Shown here in pieces: positions 16,618-25,418 of a stretch of DNA of 64,000 nt. How positions within the stretch are numbered: the stretch's first letter is position 1; each line of letters opens with the position of its first letter. The position numbers were made by a program, and so were the translations under genes. Source of the stretch: Jiella flava (GTDB lineage Bacteria; Pseudomonadota; Alphaproteobacteria; Rhizobiales; Rhizobiaceae); NCBI RefSeq assembly GCF_017349315.1, contig NZ_JAFMPP010000004.1, positions 62,001 to 126,000 of the forward strand, written 5' to 3'. The notes under the pieces are model-generated. The model saw only the letters and a list, made by a program, of their open reading frames with translations, searched no databases and was not told the DNA's origin.

Positions 16618-17918
16618 ACCGAAAGGGCGCGCGCCTCATAGGGCGTTTCGCCGAACACGCGCCTATAGCGCGCGACCGCCTCCGGATCGCCGCTCGCTTT
16701 GGCCGGATTGTCGGACAGCTTGACGGCGGTGCGGCCTTCGACCTTTGCCACCTTGCAGACTAAAGAGATCGGATCGAGCGCGCCCATCGGCTCGGGCGCG
16801 GCGCCGCGAAAATCATTGGTGAGATTGGTACCCCAACCGAAGCTCATCCGCACCCGGCCGTCGAAATGGCGGTAGGTTCGTTCGATGGTGTCGGCATCCA
16901 TGCCGTCGGAAAAGACCAGCAGTTTCTCGCGCGGATCCTCACCCATCATTCGCCACCAGGCGATAATCTCCTCGCCGCCCTGTATCGGCGGAGCGGAATC
17001 GGGCCGAAAGCCCGTCCATTTGGCGAGCCATGCGGGCGCATGGGCGAGGAAAGAGCCGGTGCCGTAGGTGTCCGGTAGAACGATCAGTAGGTTGCCGTCG
17101 TAATAGCTCTGCCATTGCTCCAGCACCGTGTAGGGCGACAAGCGCAGCTCCGCGTCGCTGTCGGCGAGAGCCGCGAGCACCATCGGCAACTCATGGGCGT
17201 TGGTGCCGATCGCTTCAAGGTCGGTCTCCATCGACAAGAGCACGTTCGACGAGCCGATGAACCGGTCGCCGAGCCCTTCCTTCAGCGCTTCGACGCACCA
17301 GCGCTGCCAGAGGAAGGAATGCCGGCGCCGGGTGCCGAAATCGGTGATCTTGAGATCGGGCAGCTGTTGCAGCCGCTCGACCTTTCCCCACATCTTTGCC
17401 TTGGCCCGGGCATAGAGGATGTCGAGTTCGAAGCGCTTGAACTCCTTCATCACGGCGCGCGAGCGCAACTCGTTGATGATGGCGAGCGCCGGGATTTCCC
17501 ACATCATCGTGTGGGTCCACGGGCCGTGAAAGTCGAGTTCGAACTGGCCGTTCACGCGGCGCAGCTCGTATTCCGGCAATTGGAAATCGGCAAGCCATTC
17601 GAGAAAATCCGGCCGGAAGATCTGCTTGGTGCCGTAGAAGGTGTTGCCGGCGAGCCAGATCATCTCGCGCTTGGAAAAGGTCAGCTGCCGGGCATAGTCG
17701 AGCTGGTCGCGCAGCTCGTCCTCGTCGATGATGTCGGCGAGGTGGACATGCTTTGACCGGTTCATCAACGAAAACGTCACTGAAACGTCCGGATGCAGTC
17801 CCCGAACCATCTGCAGCATCAAAAGCTTGTAGAAATCGGTATCGAGCAGGCTGCGTACGATCGGGTCGAGCTTGAACGTGTGGTTCCAGACCCGGGTAGC
17901 GATGTCGGTCGCGACCAT
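16614..17918 (-). CDS. pncB: Nicotinate phosphoribosyltransferase
   Basis: 434 aa from the ATG at 17918 ([15 protein letters not shown]), the length and N-terminus usual for alphaproteobacterial PncB; upstream ATGs give a non-homologous extension. It makes nicotinate mononucleotide from nicotinate and PRPP with ATP hydrolysis, in the Preiss-Handler salvage route to NAD. Conserved segments are [43 protein letters not shown] with [27 protein letters not shown] and [11 protein letters not shown]. The TAG stop lies inside repeat copy 7. It is monocistronic. Confidence 0.95.
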   Translation of the reverse strand: MVATDIATRVWNHTFKLDPIVRSLLDTDFYKLLMLQMVRGLHPDVSVTFSLMNRSKHVHLADIIDEDELRDQLDYARQLTFSKREMIWLAGNTFYGTKQIFRPDFLEWLADFQLPEYELRRVNGQFELDFHGPWTHTMMWEIPALAIINELRSRAVMKEFKRFELDILYARAKAKMWGKVERLQQLPDLKITDFGTRRRHSFLWQRWCVEALKEGLGDRFIGSSNVLLSMETDLEAIGTNAHELPMVLAALADSDAELRLSPYTVLEQWQSYYDGNLLIVLPDTYGTGSFLAHAPAWLAKWTGFRPDSAPPIQGGEEIIAWWRMMGEDPREKLLVFSDGMDADTIERTYRHFDGRVRMSFGWGTNLTNDFRGAAPEPMGALDPISLVCKVAKVEGRTAVKLSDNPAKASGDPEAVARYRRVFGETPYEARALSV

Positions 17919-18089
17919 TCCACTCATCGGCCAAAGTCTTCCAGTCAAAACAGGCGGTGGCGACCGGTCGGCGCTTTGAGGAGCGAGTCGCCGGGCGCTG
18001 GCAGATTGCAACATGGCGCCGTCGCCGGAAGCTGCAAGCGGGGATTGACCCGAACTGGGCGTTGCCTTGCCCGTTGTTGCGGAACGGGC

Positions 18090-18299
18090 TCAGCCCTTTT
18101 GGGTTTCCAGACGATTGAAGACCCGCTTCAACGAGCCCATCGATTGGGTTACATTGCGGCAGTCGTGCTGCGCTTCCGCCAGCGCCTCCGCATCGACCGG
18201 CTTGCCGCTCTCCAATTCTTGCAGAAATTCGCATATTTCGTCGACACGATTGCCGATGGAGTCGATGGCTCCTTGGAGATCCTCCTTTTTTACAACCAT
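18090..18299 (-). CDS. Small hypothetical coiled-coil-like protein
   Basis: 69 aa from the ATG at 18299, which follows GTGAGGCAG; the frame continues upstream to 18350 without a good site. The sequence (MVVKKEDLQGAIDSIGNRVD, LQELESGKPVDAEAL, QSMGSLKRVFNRLETQKG) is highly charged and predicted helical throughout, with one Cys in DEICEF and one in HDCRN. It has no signal peptide. I do not recognise the family. It stands alone between pncB and the DUF1501 gene. Confidence 0.6.
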   Translation of the reverse strand: MVVKKEDLQGAIDSIGNRVDEICEFLQELESGKPVDAEALAEAQHDCRNVTQSMGSLKRVFNRLETQKG

Positions 18300-18415
18300 T
18301 TCTGCCTCACTGCGCCGGCGCCCCTTCGTCGAAGTATCTGAATATATCACCTGTCATGTTGTGGAAAGCACGACGGCGCGGAAATGGCTCGTGGCTCAGG
18401 AGTTTCAGGCGGGTG

Positions 18416-19630
18416 TCAGATGACGAGATCGTGAAGCGGCTTGACCGCCTGGCTTCCCGGAAAAATGTCACGCGCCAGGACCTGTTCGGACAGGCCGAGA
18501 TGATCGCGCAGGATACCCTTGAACACCGCTCGCAGGTCGGTGGTCGGCTTCAGGTCGCGGCCGTCCTGCAGGTCGGCTTTGCGCAGCCCCGGCCAGTCGG
18601 TGACGACGCGGCCGCCCTTGACGGCGCCGCCGAGCAAAAAGGCCGTCGTCGCCGTGCCGTGATCCGTGCCGTCATTGCCGTTCACCCAGGCGGTGCGACC
18701 GAATTCGGTGACGATGGCGATCACGGTGTCGTTCCAGGCCCGGCCGAGCGTCGTCGCCATGTCGGCGAGCGACAGATCGAGGGCTGTGAGCAGCTTGGCC
18801 AGGCGGCCGTGATCGGCGCCTTCCTTAACGTGAGTATCCCAGCCTTCGTAGCTGATCGTTGCGAGCCTTGGTCCGTCGGGCTCGGCGAGCAGTTTGGCGG
18901 CGCCATTGGCGAGCAGTCGGAAGGCGCGGGCCTCGCCCTTGCCGACGTCGAAATGGCCCTGTCCCATCATCCGGTCGGTTTCGAGCCCTTCCGACAGCAC
19001 TTTGGCGAGTTGCGGATCGGTTTCGCCATAAAGTGACGCAAGACGCATCGCCGTGTCCTCGCCGGCCGGCCGGAAACTCTGCGGCGCCCAGGTCAGCGTG
19101 CCGGCCGGGCCGGTCAGGATCATCGGCACCGTCGGCCCGATCGCCAGGCTCGCGGCCGTTCGGATCGGCTTTCCGGCGGGCAGGGCGCTGGCAACGCGGT
19201 TCAGCCAGCCGCTGGCCGCGGTGGAATCGGGGCCGGACAAGCCGGTTTCGAGAACGTTCTGGCCATCGAAATGCGAGCGCTCGCGATAGGCCGTCGCCAC
19301 CGCGTGCACGATGAGCGCCTGGCGCTGCAGATAGCGCTGGTGCAAGCGCGGCATCGCCTCGTTCAGGGCGAAAAAGCCGTCCGACAGCGGCAAGACGTCC
19401 TTGCCGGCTTCGCCGAGCGCCAGAGCGGCGCGCAAGGCCCGATAATTGGGATCGCCGATCGGCGCGACGGCCGCCATGCCGTCGAGAGCGCCCCGCAGGA
19501 TGACGACGACGAAGCGCGGGTCGCGGGTTCCGGCAAAGCCGGCCTTCGGCATCACCGCCCAACTGGCAAAGACACTGGCCCCGACGAGAAACTTGCGCCG
19601 GCTGACGGCCGCGTAGCTGCAGGTCTCCAT
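18416..19630 (-). CDS. DUF1501 family exported protein
   Basis: 404 aa with a Tat-type signal: SRRKFLVGASVFASW, a twin-arginine followed by a hydrophobic stretch. The body shows the alkaline-phosphatase-like DUF1501 pattern: RFVVVILRGALDGM near the N-terminus, HFDGQNVLETG, SYEGWDTHVKEG and IVTEFGRTAWVNGNDGTDHG, whose Asp/His residues resemble metal ligands. It would act in the periplasm. It follows the DUF1800 gene with a 4-bp gap and its ribosome-binding site (GGAGATAG) overlaps the end of that gene, so the two are translationally coupled. This pairing is widespread in bacteria; the function is not established. Confidence 0.88.
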   Translation of the reverse strand: METCSYAAVSRRKFLVGASVFASWAVMPKAGFAGTRDPRFVVVILRGALDGMAAVAPIGDPNYRALRAALALGEAGKDVLPLSDGFFALNEAMPRLHQRYLQRQALIVHAVATAYRERSHFDGQNVLETGLSGPDSTAASGWLNRVASALPAGKPIRTAASLAIGPTVPMILTGPAGTLTWAPQSFRPAGEDTAMRLASLYGETDPQLAKVLSEGLETDRMMGQGHFDVGKGEARAFRLLANGAAKLLAEPDGPRLATISYEGWDTHVKEGADHGRLAKLLTALDLSLADMATTLGRAWNDTVIAIVTEFGRTAWVNGNDGTDHGTATTAFLLGGAVKGGRVVTDWPGLRKADLQDGRDLKPTTDLRAVFKGILRDHLGLSEQVLARDIFPGSQAVKPLHDLVI

Positions 19631-19634
19631 GACG

Positions 19635-21110
19635 CTATCTCCGCTGGAATTCCGGGCTCATGAGCAGCAAGGCAAAGGCTTGGCGGGGGCTTTCGGCCCG
19701 CTCGATCGCCTGCTTCGTCTGCGGCGACATCAGATCGCCGAGGACCTCCGCCGCGACCGTGCGCGGCGCGACGGGTTTGGCGCGCGCAGCGAGAAACTGC
19801 GCAAAGTCGAGCCGGTTGGTCATTGCGTCGGCGGCAAGCCACCCTTGCGAGTCGCCCGGATAACCGGCCGGCGAGAGCGGCGACCAGGGCAATTGGCCGA
19901 GCACTTTCAGAGCACGGCTCTGATCCTTCGGCGTCGTGTCGACCGGCAGAGCGCGGACCGCCGCAAAGACGAATTCCTGCGGCGTGCGCAGCTTGGTGCG
20001 CGGCGCCGCCCAGGATCGCGGATCGCTGACGAGAGCCCGGGTCACCGCACCGAGGTCGCCTTTGCTCTGGACGAAGACCGCTGCGAGATCGGCGACGAGA
20101 TCGTCCGGCGGATCGTCTGCGACGAAGGACTGGGTGAGCTTGAAGGCCAGATGCTTTGCCGTCGCTGGATGATGGGCGAGCCGGTGGATGATCGCGCTGG
20201 CCTGCGCTTCGCCCGGCTGTGCAAATGTCGCGCCCATCCAGGTGACGACGCCGGGTTCATGCATCGCCTTATTGAATATGAATTGGCCAAAGCCCGCCCG
20301 CTTTTTCAAGCTGTTGGCGACCGTCCAGCCGCTCAGCGCATTGGCGAGCGCGCGCACATCGGCCTGGTCGTAGCCGCCATCGACGCCGATCGTGTGCAGC
20401 TCCATCAATTCGCGGCCGTAATTCTCGTTGAGCCCCCACTTGCCGGGATGGCGCTTGGCGATCGGACTGTGGATTCCGGCCGATAACGCATTGTCGAGAT
20501 AGAAGAGCATGGTCGGGTGGTGGGCGACAGCGAACAGCATGTCCTCGAAGCGGCCAAGCACATGCGGGCGGATCGCCTCGCGCTCATAGGCGCCGACGCT
20601 GGCCCGGGTCATGCTGCTGCGATCGGCTTCGACCGCGAAATGGTTCGACCAGAAGCTGACCAGCCGCTCGAAGAAGCCGATCGGTGCCTGCTGCGATCGT
20701 GCGAACAGAGCGTCGACCGCGGCGTCGTAATGGGCCTGTTGCGGTTTCTTCAAGCGCTCTGCATCCAGCGCCGCCTGCAAGGCCGCGACACTGGATGTCG
20801 TGCCGCCTGCGGCCGTGCTGGCACCCATGCCGGCGCCGCTTGCGGCGGCGGGAATGGCGGTGGTGTTTCCGGTTTTTCCAAGGGCGCTTTCGAGCGCCTT
20901 CATCTGCTCGCGGATGGCGGCAAAATGCGACCGCACTTCGAAGAGGATGGCGGACGTTTGCGGCAGGCTGGCATCCTGCGGCAGGCGCGATTGCGTTTCG
21001 GCCTCGCCGATCAACGCGCCGACCGGATCGTCGGCGAGATGGTCGGCAGCGCCGGGCTGCAATCCCAGGCCAAAGCGTGATGCGGCAAATGCGGGGGCTG
21101 CTTCGATCAT
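19635..21110 (-). CDS. DUF1800 family protein
   Basis: 491 aa from the ATG at 21110 (MIEAAPAFAASRFGLG); the frame upstream to 21269 has no homologous sequence. DUF1800 hallmarks: FGLGLQPG near the start, LVSFWSNHFAVEADR, HVLGRFEDML, HPTMLFYLDN, the signature NENYGRELMELHTIGVDGGY, and DVRALANALSGWTV. There is no obvious signal peptide in this start choice, although family members are usually exported with their DUF1501 partner. A low-complexity Ala/Gly segment (about residues 70-105) interrupts the N-terminal part. It is the first gene of a two-gene operon with DUF1501. Confidence 0.86.
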   Translation of the reverse strand: MIEAAPAFAASRFGLGLQPGAADHLADDPVGALIGEAETQSRLPQDASLPQTSAILFEVRSHFAAIREQMKALESALGKTGNTTAIPAAASGAGMGASTAAGGTTSSVAALQAALDAERLKKPQQAHYDAAVDALFARSQQAPIGFFERLVSFWSNHFAVEADRSSMTRASVGAYEREAIRPHVLGRFEDMLFAVAHHPTMLFYLDNALSAGIHSPIAKRHPGKWGLNENYGRELMELHTIGVDGGYDQADVRALANALSGWTVANSLKKRAGFGQFIFNKAMHEPGVVTWMGATFAQPGEAQASAIIHRLAHHPATAKHLAFKLTQSFVADDPPDDLVADLAAVFVQSKGDLGAVTRALVSDPRSWAAPRTKLRTPQEFVFAAVRALPVDTTPKDQSRALKVLGQLPWSPLSPAGYPGDSQGWLAADAMTNRLDFAQFLAARAKPVAPRTVAAEVLGDLMSPQTKQAIERAESPRQAFALLLMSPEFQRR

Positions 21111-21434
21111 CGTCGGATGTCTCGAATGGTGAACAATAGCAGTCGATTTGTGTCGGCCGGTTTGTCTCGATCGGCCTAGCATCGTGCGGCAGCGATCCTT
21201 GCGGATTGTCTGACGCTGCATTGTTGCCCCACTGAAATATTCGCCCGCATTACGTCGGAAGGAAGGCAATTGTTACAGGCCGCGATAAAATTGCTTTCCG
21301 CAAGGCCGCGGGCCGATCGGCAGTCTTGAGAAAAGCCGACATCGCCCATTTTGGTTTGATCGCGCTTGCGATAGAGGCGTGTGACTCGCCTCCGCCGGCG
21401 AGGGCTCGAAGTCACGCTTCCAAGGGAGGGCACC
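21111..21434. other. Divergent promoter region, DUF1800 / mgtE
   Basis: 324 bp between divergent genes. No gene, repeat copy or convincing metal-sensing riboswitch structure is seen. The section nearest mgtE ends in AAGGGAGGG, a strong ribosome-binding site. Confidence 0.4.
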
Positions 21435-22844
21435 ATGGCTGACACACAGCACGTCTTGGATACGCCGTCCCCGGAAAACCGCCTCGCGGTCTATGACGAC
21501 GACGGCTATCTCGCCGAGCCGTTTCTCGACACTGTCCGCGAGGCGCTCGGCGCCGAGGATGCGAATTTCCTGCAGGTGGTCGTTGTGCCGCTGCATGAAT
21601 CCGAACTCGGCGATCTGTTGCGCAATCTCGACCATGACGAGCGCCAGACGCTCGTCCGCCTGCTCGGCGAGCAGTTCGACTATACGGCGCTGACCGAGGT
21701 CGACGAGGCGATCCGGCTGTCGATCGTCGACGCGATGCCAAACGAGCAGGTCGCCGAGGCCCTGCGCGAACTCGATTCCGACGACGCGGTCTACATTCTG
21801 GAGGATCTCGAGGAGGAGGATCGCACCGAGATCCTCGCCAAGCTGCCGTTTCGCGAACGGCTGCGACTGCGGCGCTCGCTGGATTATCCCGAGGAATCGG
21901 CCGGCCGCCGAATGCAGACGGAATTTGTCGCCGTGCCGCCTTATTGGACCGTCGGCCAGACCATCGACTACATGCGCGAAGAGGAGGATCTGCCGGAATC
22001 CTTCGCCCAGATCTTCGTTGTCGATCCGACCTTCAAGCTGCTCGGCGCAGTTTATCTCGATCGCATCCTCCGGGCCAAACGACCGGCCAAGATCGAGGAG
22101 ATCATGCATGAGACGCGCCATGCCATTCCGGCCGAGACTGATCAGGAAGAGGCGGCGCAGATTATCGAGCAATATGATTTGCTCTCCGCCGCGGTGGTCG
22201 ATGAGAACGAGCGGCTGGTCGGCGTGCTGACCATCGACGATGTCATCGACATCGTCCAGCAGGAGGCGGAAGAGGATTTCCGTCGCATGGCCGGCGTCGG
22301 TGACGAAGAGATTTCCGACACGGTGATCACGGCGGCGCGCTCACGCTTCTTGTGGCTGCTCATCAATCTGGCGACGGCGATCCTCGCCTCTTCGGTCATC
22401 GGCCTGTTCGACGCAACGATTCAGCAGATGGTGGCGCTCGCCGTGCTGATGCCGATCGTCGCCTCGATGGGGGGAAATGCCGGCACACAGACGATGACGG
22501 TGGCTGTGCGGGCGCTGGCCTCGCGCGAACTCGACATCTATAACGCCGCGCGCATCATCCGCCGCGAGGTGCTGATCGGCCTGCTCAACGGCGCGCTGTT
22601 CGCGCTGGTGATCGGCGTCGTCGCCTCGGCGTGGTTCGAGGATATCGGGCTTGGCGAGGTGATTGCCATCGCCATGATCGTCAACATGTTGGCCGCGGCG
22701 CTGGCGGGTATCCTCATCCCGATCGTGCTCGATCACTTCGGCGTCGACCCGGCGATCGCCTCGGGCACCTTCGTGACGACCGTCACCGACGTTGTCGGCT
22801 TCTTCGCCTTTCTCGGCCTGGCGACCTGGTGGTTCGGGATCTGA
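21435..22844 (+). CDS. mgtE: Magnesium transporter MgtE
   Basis: 469 aa from the ATG at 21435, 4 bp after AAGGGAGGG. Order: a helical MgtE N-domain (about residues 35-150, with the repeated LRELDSDDAVYILEDL motif), a pair of CBS domains (about 150-280, including ETDQEEAAQIIEQYDLLSAA and VDENERLVGVLTIDDVIDI), a connecting plug helix, and a C-terminal five-helix membrane domain (about 310-469) with LPIVASMGGNAG-like MPIVASMGGNAGTQTMTV and NMLAAALAGILIPI. It is a Mg2+-gated channel whose cytosolic domains bind Mg2+ to close the pore. It is monocistronic. Confidence 0.94.
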   Translation: MADTQHVLDTPSPENRLAVYDDDGYLAEPFLDTVREALGAEDANFLQVVVVPLHESELGDLLRNLDHDERQTLVRLLGEQFDYTALTEVDEAIRLSIVDAMPNEQVAEALRELDSDDAVYILEDLEEEDRTEILAKLPFRERLRLRRSLDYPEESAGRRMQTEFVAVPPYWTVGQTIDYMREEEDLPESFAQIFVVDPTFKLLGAVYLDRILRAKRPAKIEEIMHETRHAIPAETDQEEAAQIIEQYDLLSAAVVDENERLVGVLTIDDVIDIVQQEAEEDFRRMAGVGDEEISDTVITAARSRFLWLLINLATAILASSVIGLFDATIQQMVALAVLMPIVASMGGNAGTQTMTVAVRALASRELDIYNAARIIRREVLIGLLNGALFALVIGVVASAWFEDIGLGEVIAIAMIVNMLAAALAGILIPIVLDHFGVDPAIASGTFVTTVTDVVGFFAFLGLATWWFGI

Positions 22845-22893
22845 CGGAGCGAGCGCCGTGATGGTCGTATCAAACGCAATCGTTCAGCCAATA

Positions 22894-22912
22894 TTGACTT
22901 TTACGTAAGTCA
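22894..22912. promoter_or_regulatory. Dyad upstream of the MerR gene
   Basis: TTGACTTTTACGTAAGTCA begins 29 bp before the MerR-family gene and contains the palindrome TTACGTAA flanked by TGACTT and GTCA. MerR proteins bind dyads of this kind; autoregulation is an inference and no clear -10 was found. Confidence 0.4.
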
Positions 22913-22922
22913 TGGCGCAAGC

Positions 22923-23354
22923 ATGGACTCGGCACACGAGGCCCAGGGGCGCATGCGGGAACATTACACGATCACGGAGCTGACGCGGGAATTCGGCATC
23001 TCGACGCGGACCATCCGCTTTTACGAGGACGAAAACCTGATCCACCCGATCCGACGCGGCCGCACCCGGCTGTTCCGGCCCTCCGATCGCCAGCTTTTGA
23101 AGAACATCCTGCGTGGCAAACGTCTCGGCTTCTCGATCTCCGAGATCCGCGAGATCATCCAGATGTATCGCGAGCCGCCGGGCGAGGCGGGCCAACTGCG
23201 GACCATTTTGCGAAAGGTCGCCGACCGGCGCGCCGAGCTGATGCAGAAGCGCCGCGACATCGAGGACATGCTGGTCGAATTGGAATTGGCCGAGGAGGCT
23301 TGCCTGACCCGTATGGCCGAACTCGGCGTTGGCCAGACCTCGCGCTCGGGCTGA
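22923..23354 (+). CDS. MerR family transcriptional regulator
   Basis: 143 aa. The N-terminal MerR helix-turn-helix and wing are clear: YTITELTREFGISTRTIRFY then EDENLIHPIRRGRTRLF, followed by LKNILRGKRLGFSISEIREI and a C-terminal coiled coil (LRKVADRRAELMQKRRDIED) for dimerisation. The lack of clustered Cys in the C-terminus argues against a metal sensor. The sequence resembles LiuR-type regulators of branched-chain amino-acid or acyl-CoA degradation, but no such genes are adjacent, so the target is unknown. An internal ATG at 22953 (MREHYTI) is an equally good start. Confidence 0.87.
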   Translation: MDSAHEAQGRMREHYTITELTREFGISTRTIRFYEDENLIHPIRRGRTRLFRPSDRQLLKNILRGKRLGFSISEIREIIQMYREPPGEAGQLRTILRKVADRRAELMQKRRDIEDMLVELELAEEACLTRMAELGVGQTSRSG

Positions 23355-23424
23355 CAGCGAGGCGCCGAGCCCGGTTGGCGATCCGGGCGGTTGGCCGGCG
23401 AATGGCGCGCCTTGTGTGTTCGGG

Positions 23425-24402
23425 TCAGTTCTTCTTGGCGCCAGCGTCGCCGGCGTCGAAGCTGCAGGCGGCGATAACTTGGCGGATCCGCGTCATATCG
23501 GCCGGGCTCGCGTCATTCTCCATCAGCCGGTCGAACAGGTTCTCCGCTTTCAGCTGCTTGTCGGCGCAGGCGCAGTAGAGCTCGCAGAAGGCGGCGTCCT
23601 GGCTGGCACGGCAGGCCTTGGTGCAGTCGCTGTTGAAGATCGCGTCGCGATTTGGTGGGGCGATCGTCGCCGCCAGCGCCACCAGGCCAAACAGCAGCGG
23701 CTGGTGCAGAAGATAAATGACGAGCGCATGGCGGCCGGCAATTTCCAGCGGCTTGAGCCGGGCCAGCTTGGTGTTCCAGCCGCGCATCGCGTCGATAAAG
23801 CCGCGATTGACGGCGATCTGCCCGGCCGCGATGCCGATCAGCACCGCCCCGAAGAACGGAAAGATCGGCACCAGATCGTTCGACAAAGGCATCTTGTCGC
23901 TGAACCAGCCGATCCAGGCGAGCCAGCGGCTTTCGAAGATCGGACTGTTGATGACGCTTGGCGCAGCCACCACGGCGATGCCGCAGAGTGCCGTCAGAAC
24001 GGCCGGAAGCCGCAGGAAGGCAAGGCCGAGGAGGCTCGCCAGGGCGATATGCTGCAGGATACCGAAAAAGACGAAGCTGTTCGGCGTGACATAGAGCGTG
24101 ACCGCCGTCACCGCGATCGCGCCGGCGCTGATCTGGGCAAGCCGGACCAGGAATTTGCGCCAGCGGATCTCTCGGCCGTGGGCGAGGACCAGGCTGAAGC
24201 CGACGAGAAACAGGAAACTGGAGGCGATACACCGCGCGAAGATGCGCCAGCCACCCTGGCCGGTCAGTCCCTGCGCGACATAGGAGAAATGTTCAAGATC
24301 CCAGGTGAAGTGGTAGATGGCCATCGCGGCGATGGCGATGGCGCGGGCGATATCGATGATTTCGACGCGGCCACGGGCCGACGGATTGACGCTCTCGGAC
24401 AC
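23425..24402 (-). CDS. DUF1624 membrane protein with cysteine-rich tail
   Basis: 325 aa. The N-terminus RVEIIDIARAIAIAAMAIYH is typical of DUF1624, the HGSNAT-like family related to the transmembrane glucosamine N-acetyltransferase; a conserved His and several transmembrane helices follow up to about residue 240 (last: ALVIYLLHQPLLFGLVALAA). From about residue 250 a non-membrane tail follows with Cys at about 260, 264, 273, 277, 279 and 313 (CTKAC, FCELYCAC). Such membrane acyltransferase-like proteins probably modify surface or periplasmic sugars; the acceptor is unknown. The gene is convergent with the MerR gene and divergent from the aldo/keto reductase. Confidence 0.8.
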   Translation of the reverse strand: MSESVNPSARGRVEIIDIARAIAIAAMAIYHFTWDLEHFSYVAQGLTGQGGWRIFARCIASSFLFLVGFSLVLAHGREIRWRKFLVRLAQISAGAIAVTAVTLYVTPNSFVFFGILQHIALASLLGLAFLRLPAVLTALCGIAVVAAPSVINSPIFESRWLAWIGWFSDKMPLSNDLVPIFPFFGAVLIGIAAGQIAVNRGFIDAMRGWNTKLARLKPLEIAGRHALVIYLLHQPLLFGLVALAATIAPPNRDAIFNSDCTKACRASQDAAFCELYCACADKQLKAENLFDRLMENDASPADMTRIRQVIAACSFDAGDAGAKKN

Positions 24403-24587
24403 GGATTATCCTTTTCCATTGCGGCAAGCCTCTACAGTGTTCGCTTGCGGCGCGAAAGCGACGGTGGCGCTGGGGCCGAGGCAACCCGCAGGGCTTGACC
24501 ACGGCTGGCGAGCGGCATTTTGCGCCTATTTCTTCCGGTTCAGGTGCGCCACAGGCGCCAAATGACCGTTCGAAAAGGCTGCATGTC

Positions 24588-25418
24588 ATGAAATTCATCG
24601 AAGCCGGCACGGCGAAGATCCCCGCCATCGGTCTTGGCACCTACACGCTGGAGGGCAAAGACTGCGTCGAGATGGTCGCCCGTGCGATCGATGTCGGCTA
24701 CCGGCATCTCGACACGGCGCGCATGTATGGCAACGAGCGCGAGGTCGGCGAGGGCATCCGCCGGAGCGGGATCGCTCGTGACGAGGTCTTCGTTACCACC
24801 AAGGTCTGGTGGACCGACCTCGCGGAAAAGGACTTCGCTGCGGCAGCCCGGGATTCGATCGACGCGCTCGACATCGGTGCCGTCGATCTGTTGCTGATCC
24901 ATTGGCCCAATCCCGAAATTGCACTCGAAGAGACCATGGACGCGCTCTGCCGCGCGGTCGACGACGGACTGACGCGGCATATCGGCGTCGCCAACTTCAC
25001 CTCGACCTTGCTCGACGAGGCGGCCGCGATGGCCGCCCATCCGCTGGTCTGCAATCAGGCCGAATACCATCCCTTCCTCGCTCAGGATCAGGTTTTGGCC
25101 GCCTGCCGCCGGCATGACATGGGGTTGGTCGCCTATTCGCCGATCGGTCGGGGCGGGGAGGTGCTGACCCATCCGGTGATCCGTGCGGCCGCCGCGCATC
25201 ACGGCAAGTCGCCGGCCCAGATCGTATTGAAATGGGAAGTCGAGCAGGATCGCGTCGGCGCGATCCCGCGCACGTCCAAGCCGGAGCGGCTTGCGGAGAA
25301 TCTCGCGATCTTCGATTTCACGCTGAGCGACGACGAAATGGCCGCGATCACCGCCTTGACCCAGCGGCGCGAGCGGTTGGTCAATCCCTCCTTCGCACCG
25401 CACTGGGACCGTATCTGA
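24588..25418 (+). CDS. Aldo/keto reductase
   Basis: 276-aa (beta/alpha)8 oxidoreductase using NADPH. The start at 24588 (MKFIEAG) follows AAAAGG; the upstream frame is unrelated. The catalytic tetrad is complete: Asp in GYRHLDTARMYGNE, Tyr in the same motif, Lys in VTTKVWW and His in LLLIHWPNP. Other family motifs are IGVANFT, NQAEYHPF and IPRTSKPERLAEN near the NADP site. It resembles the 2,5-diketo-gluconate reductase / YqhE group, with a broad aldehyde or ketone range. Its TGA overlaps the ATG of the MscS gene by one base (TGATG), so the two are translationally coupled. Confidence 0.92.
   Translation: MKFIEAGTAKIPAIGLGTYTLEGKDCVEMVARAIDVGYRHLDTARMYGNEREVGEGIRRSGIARDEVFVTTKVWWTDLAEKDFAAAARDSIDALDIGAVDLLLIHWPNPEIALEETMDALCRAVDDGLTRHIGVANFTSTLLDEAAAMAAHPLVCNQAEYHPFLAQDQVLAACRRHDMGLVAYSPIGRGGEVLTHPVIRAAAAHHGKSPAQIVLKWEVEQDRVGAIPRTSKPERLAENLAIFDFTLSDDEMAAITALTQRRERLVNPSFAPHWDRI

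Noticed and set aside
21111-21434. Magnesium riboswitch before mgtE
   Set aside because: No conserved M-box elements or strong switching hairpins could be found.
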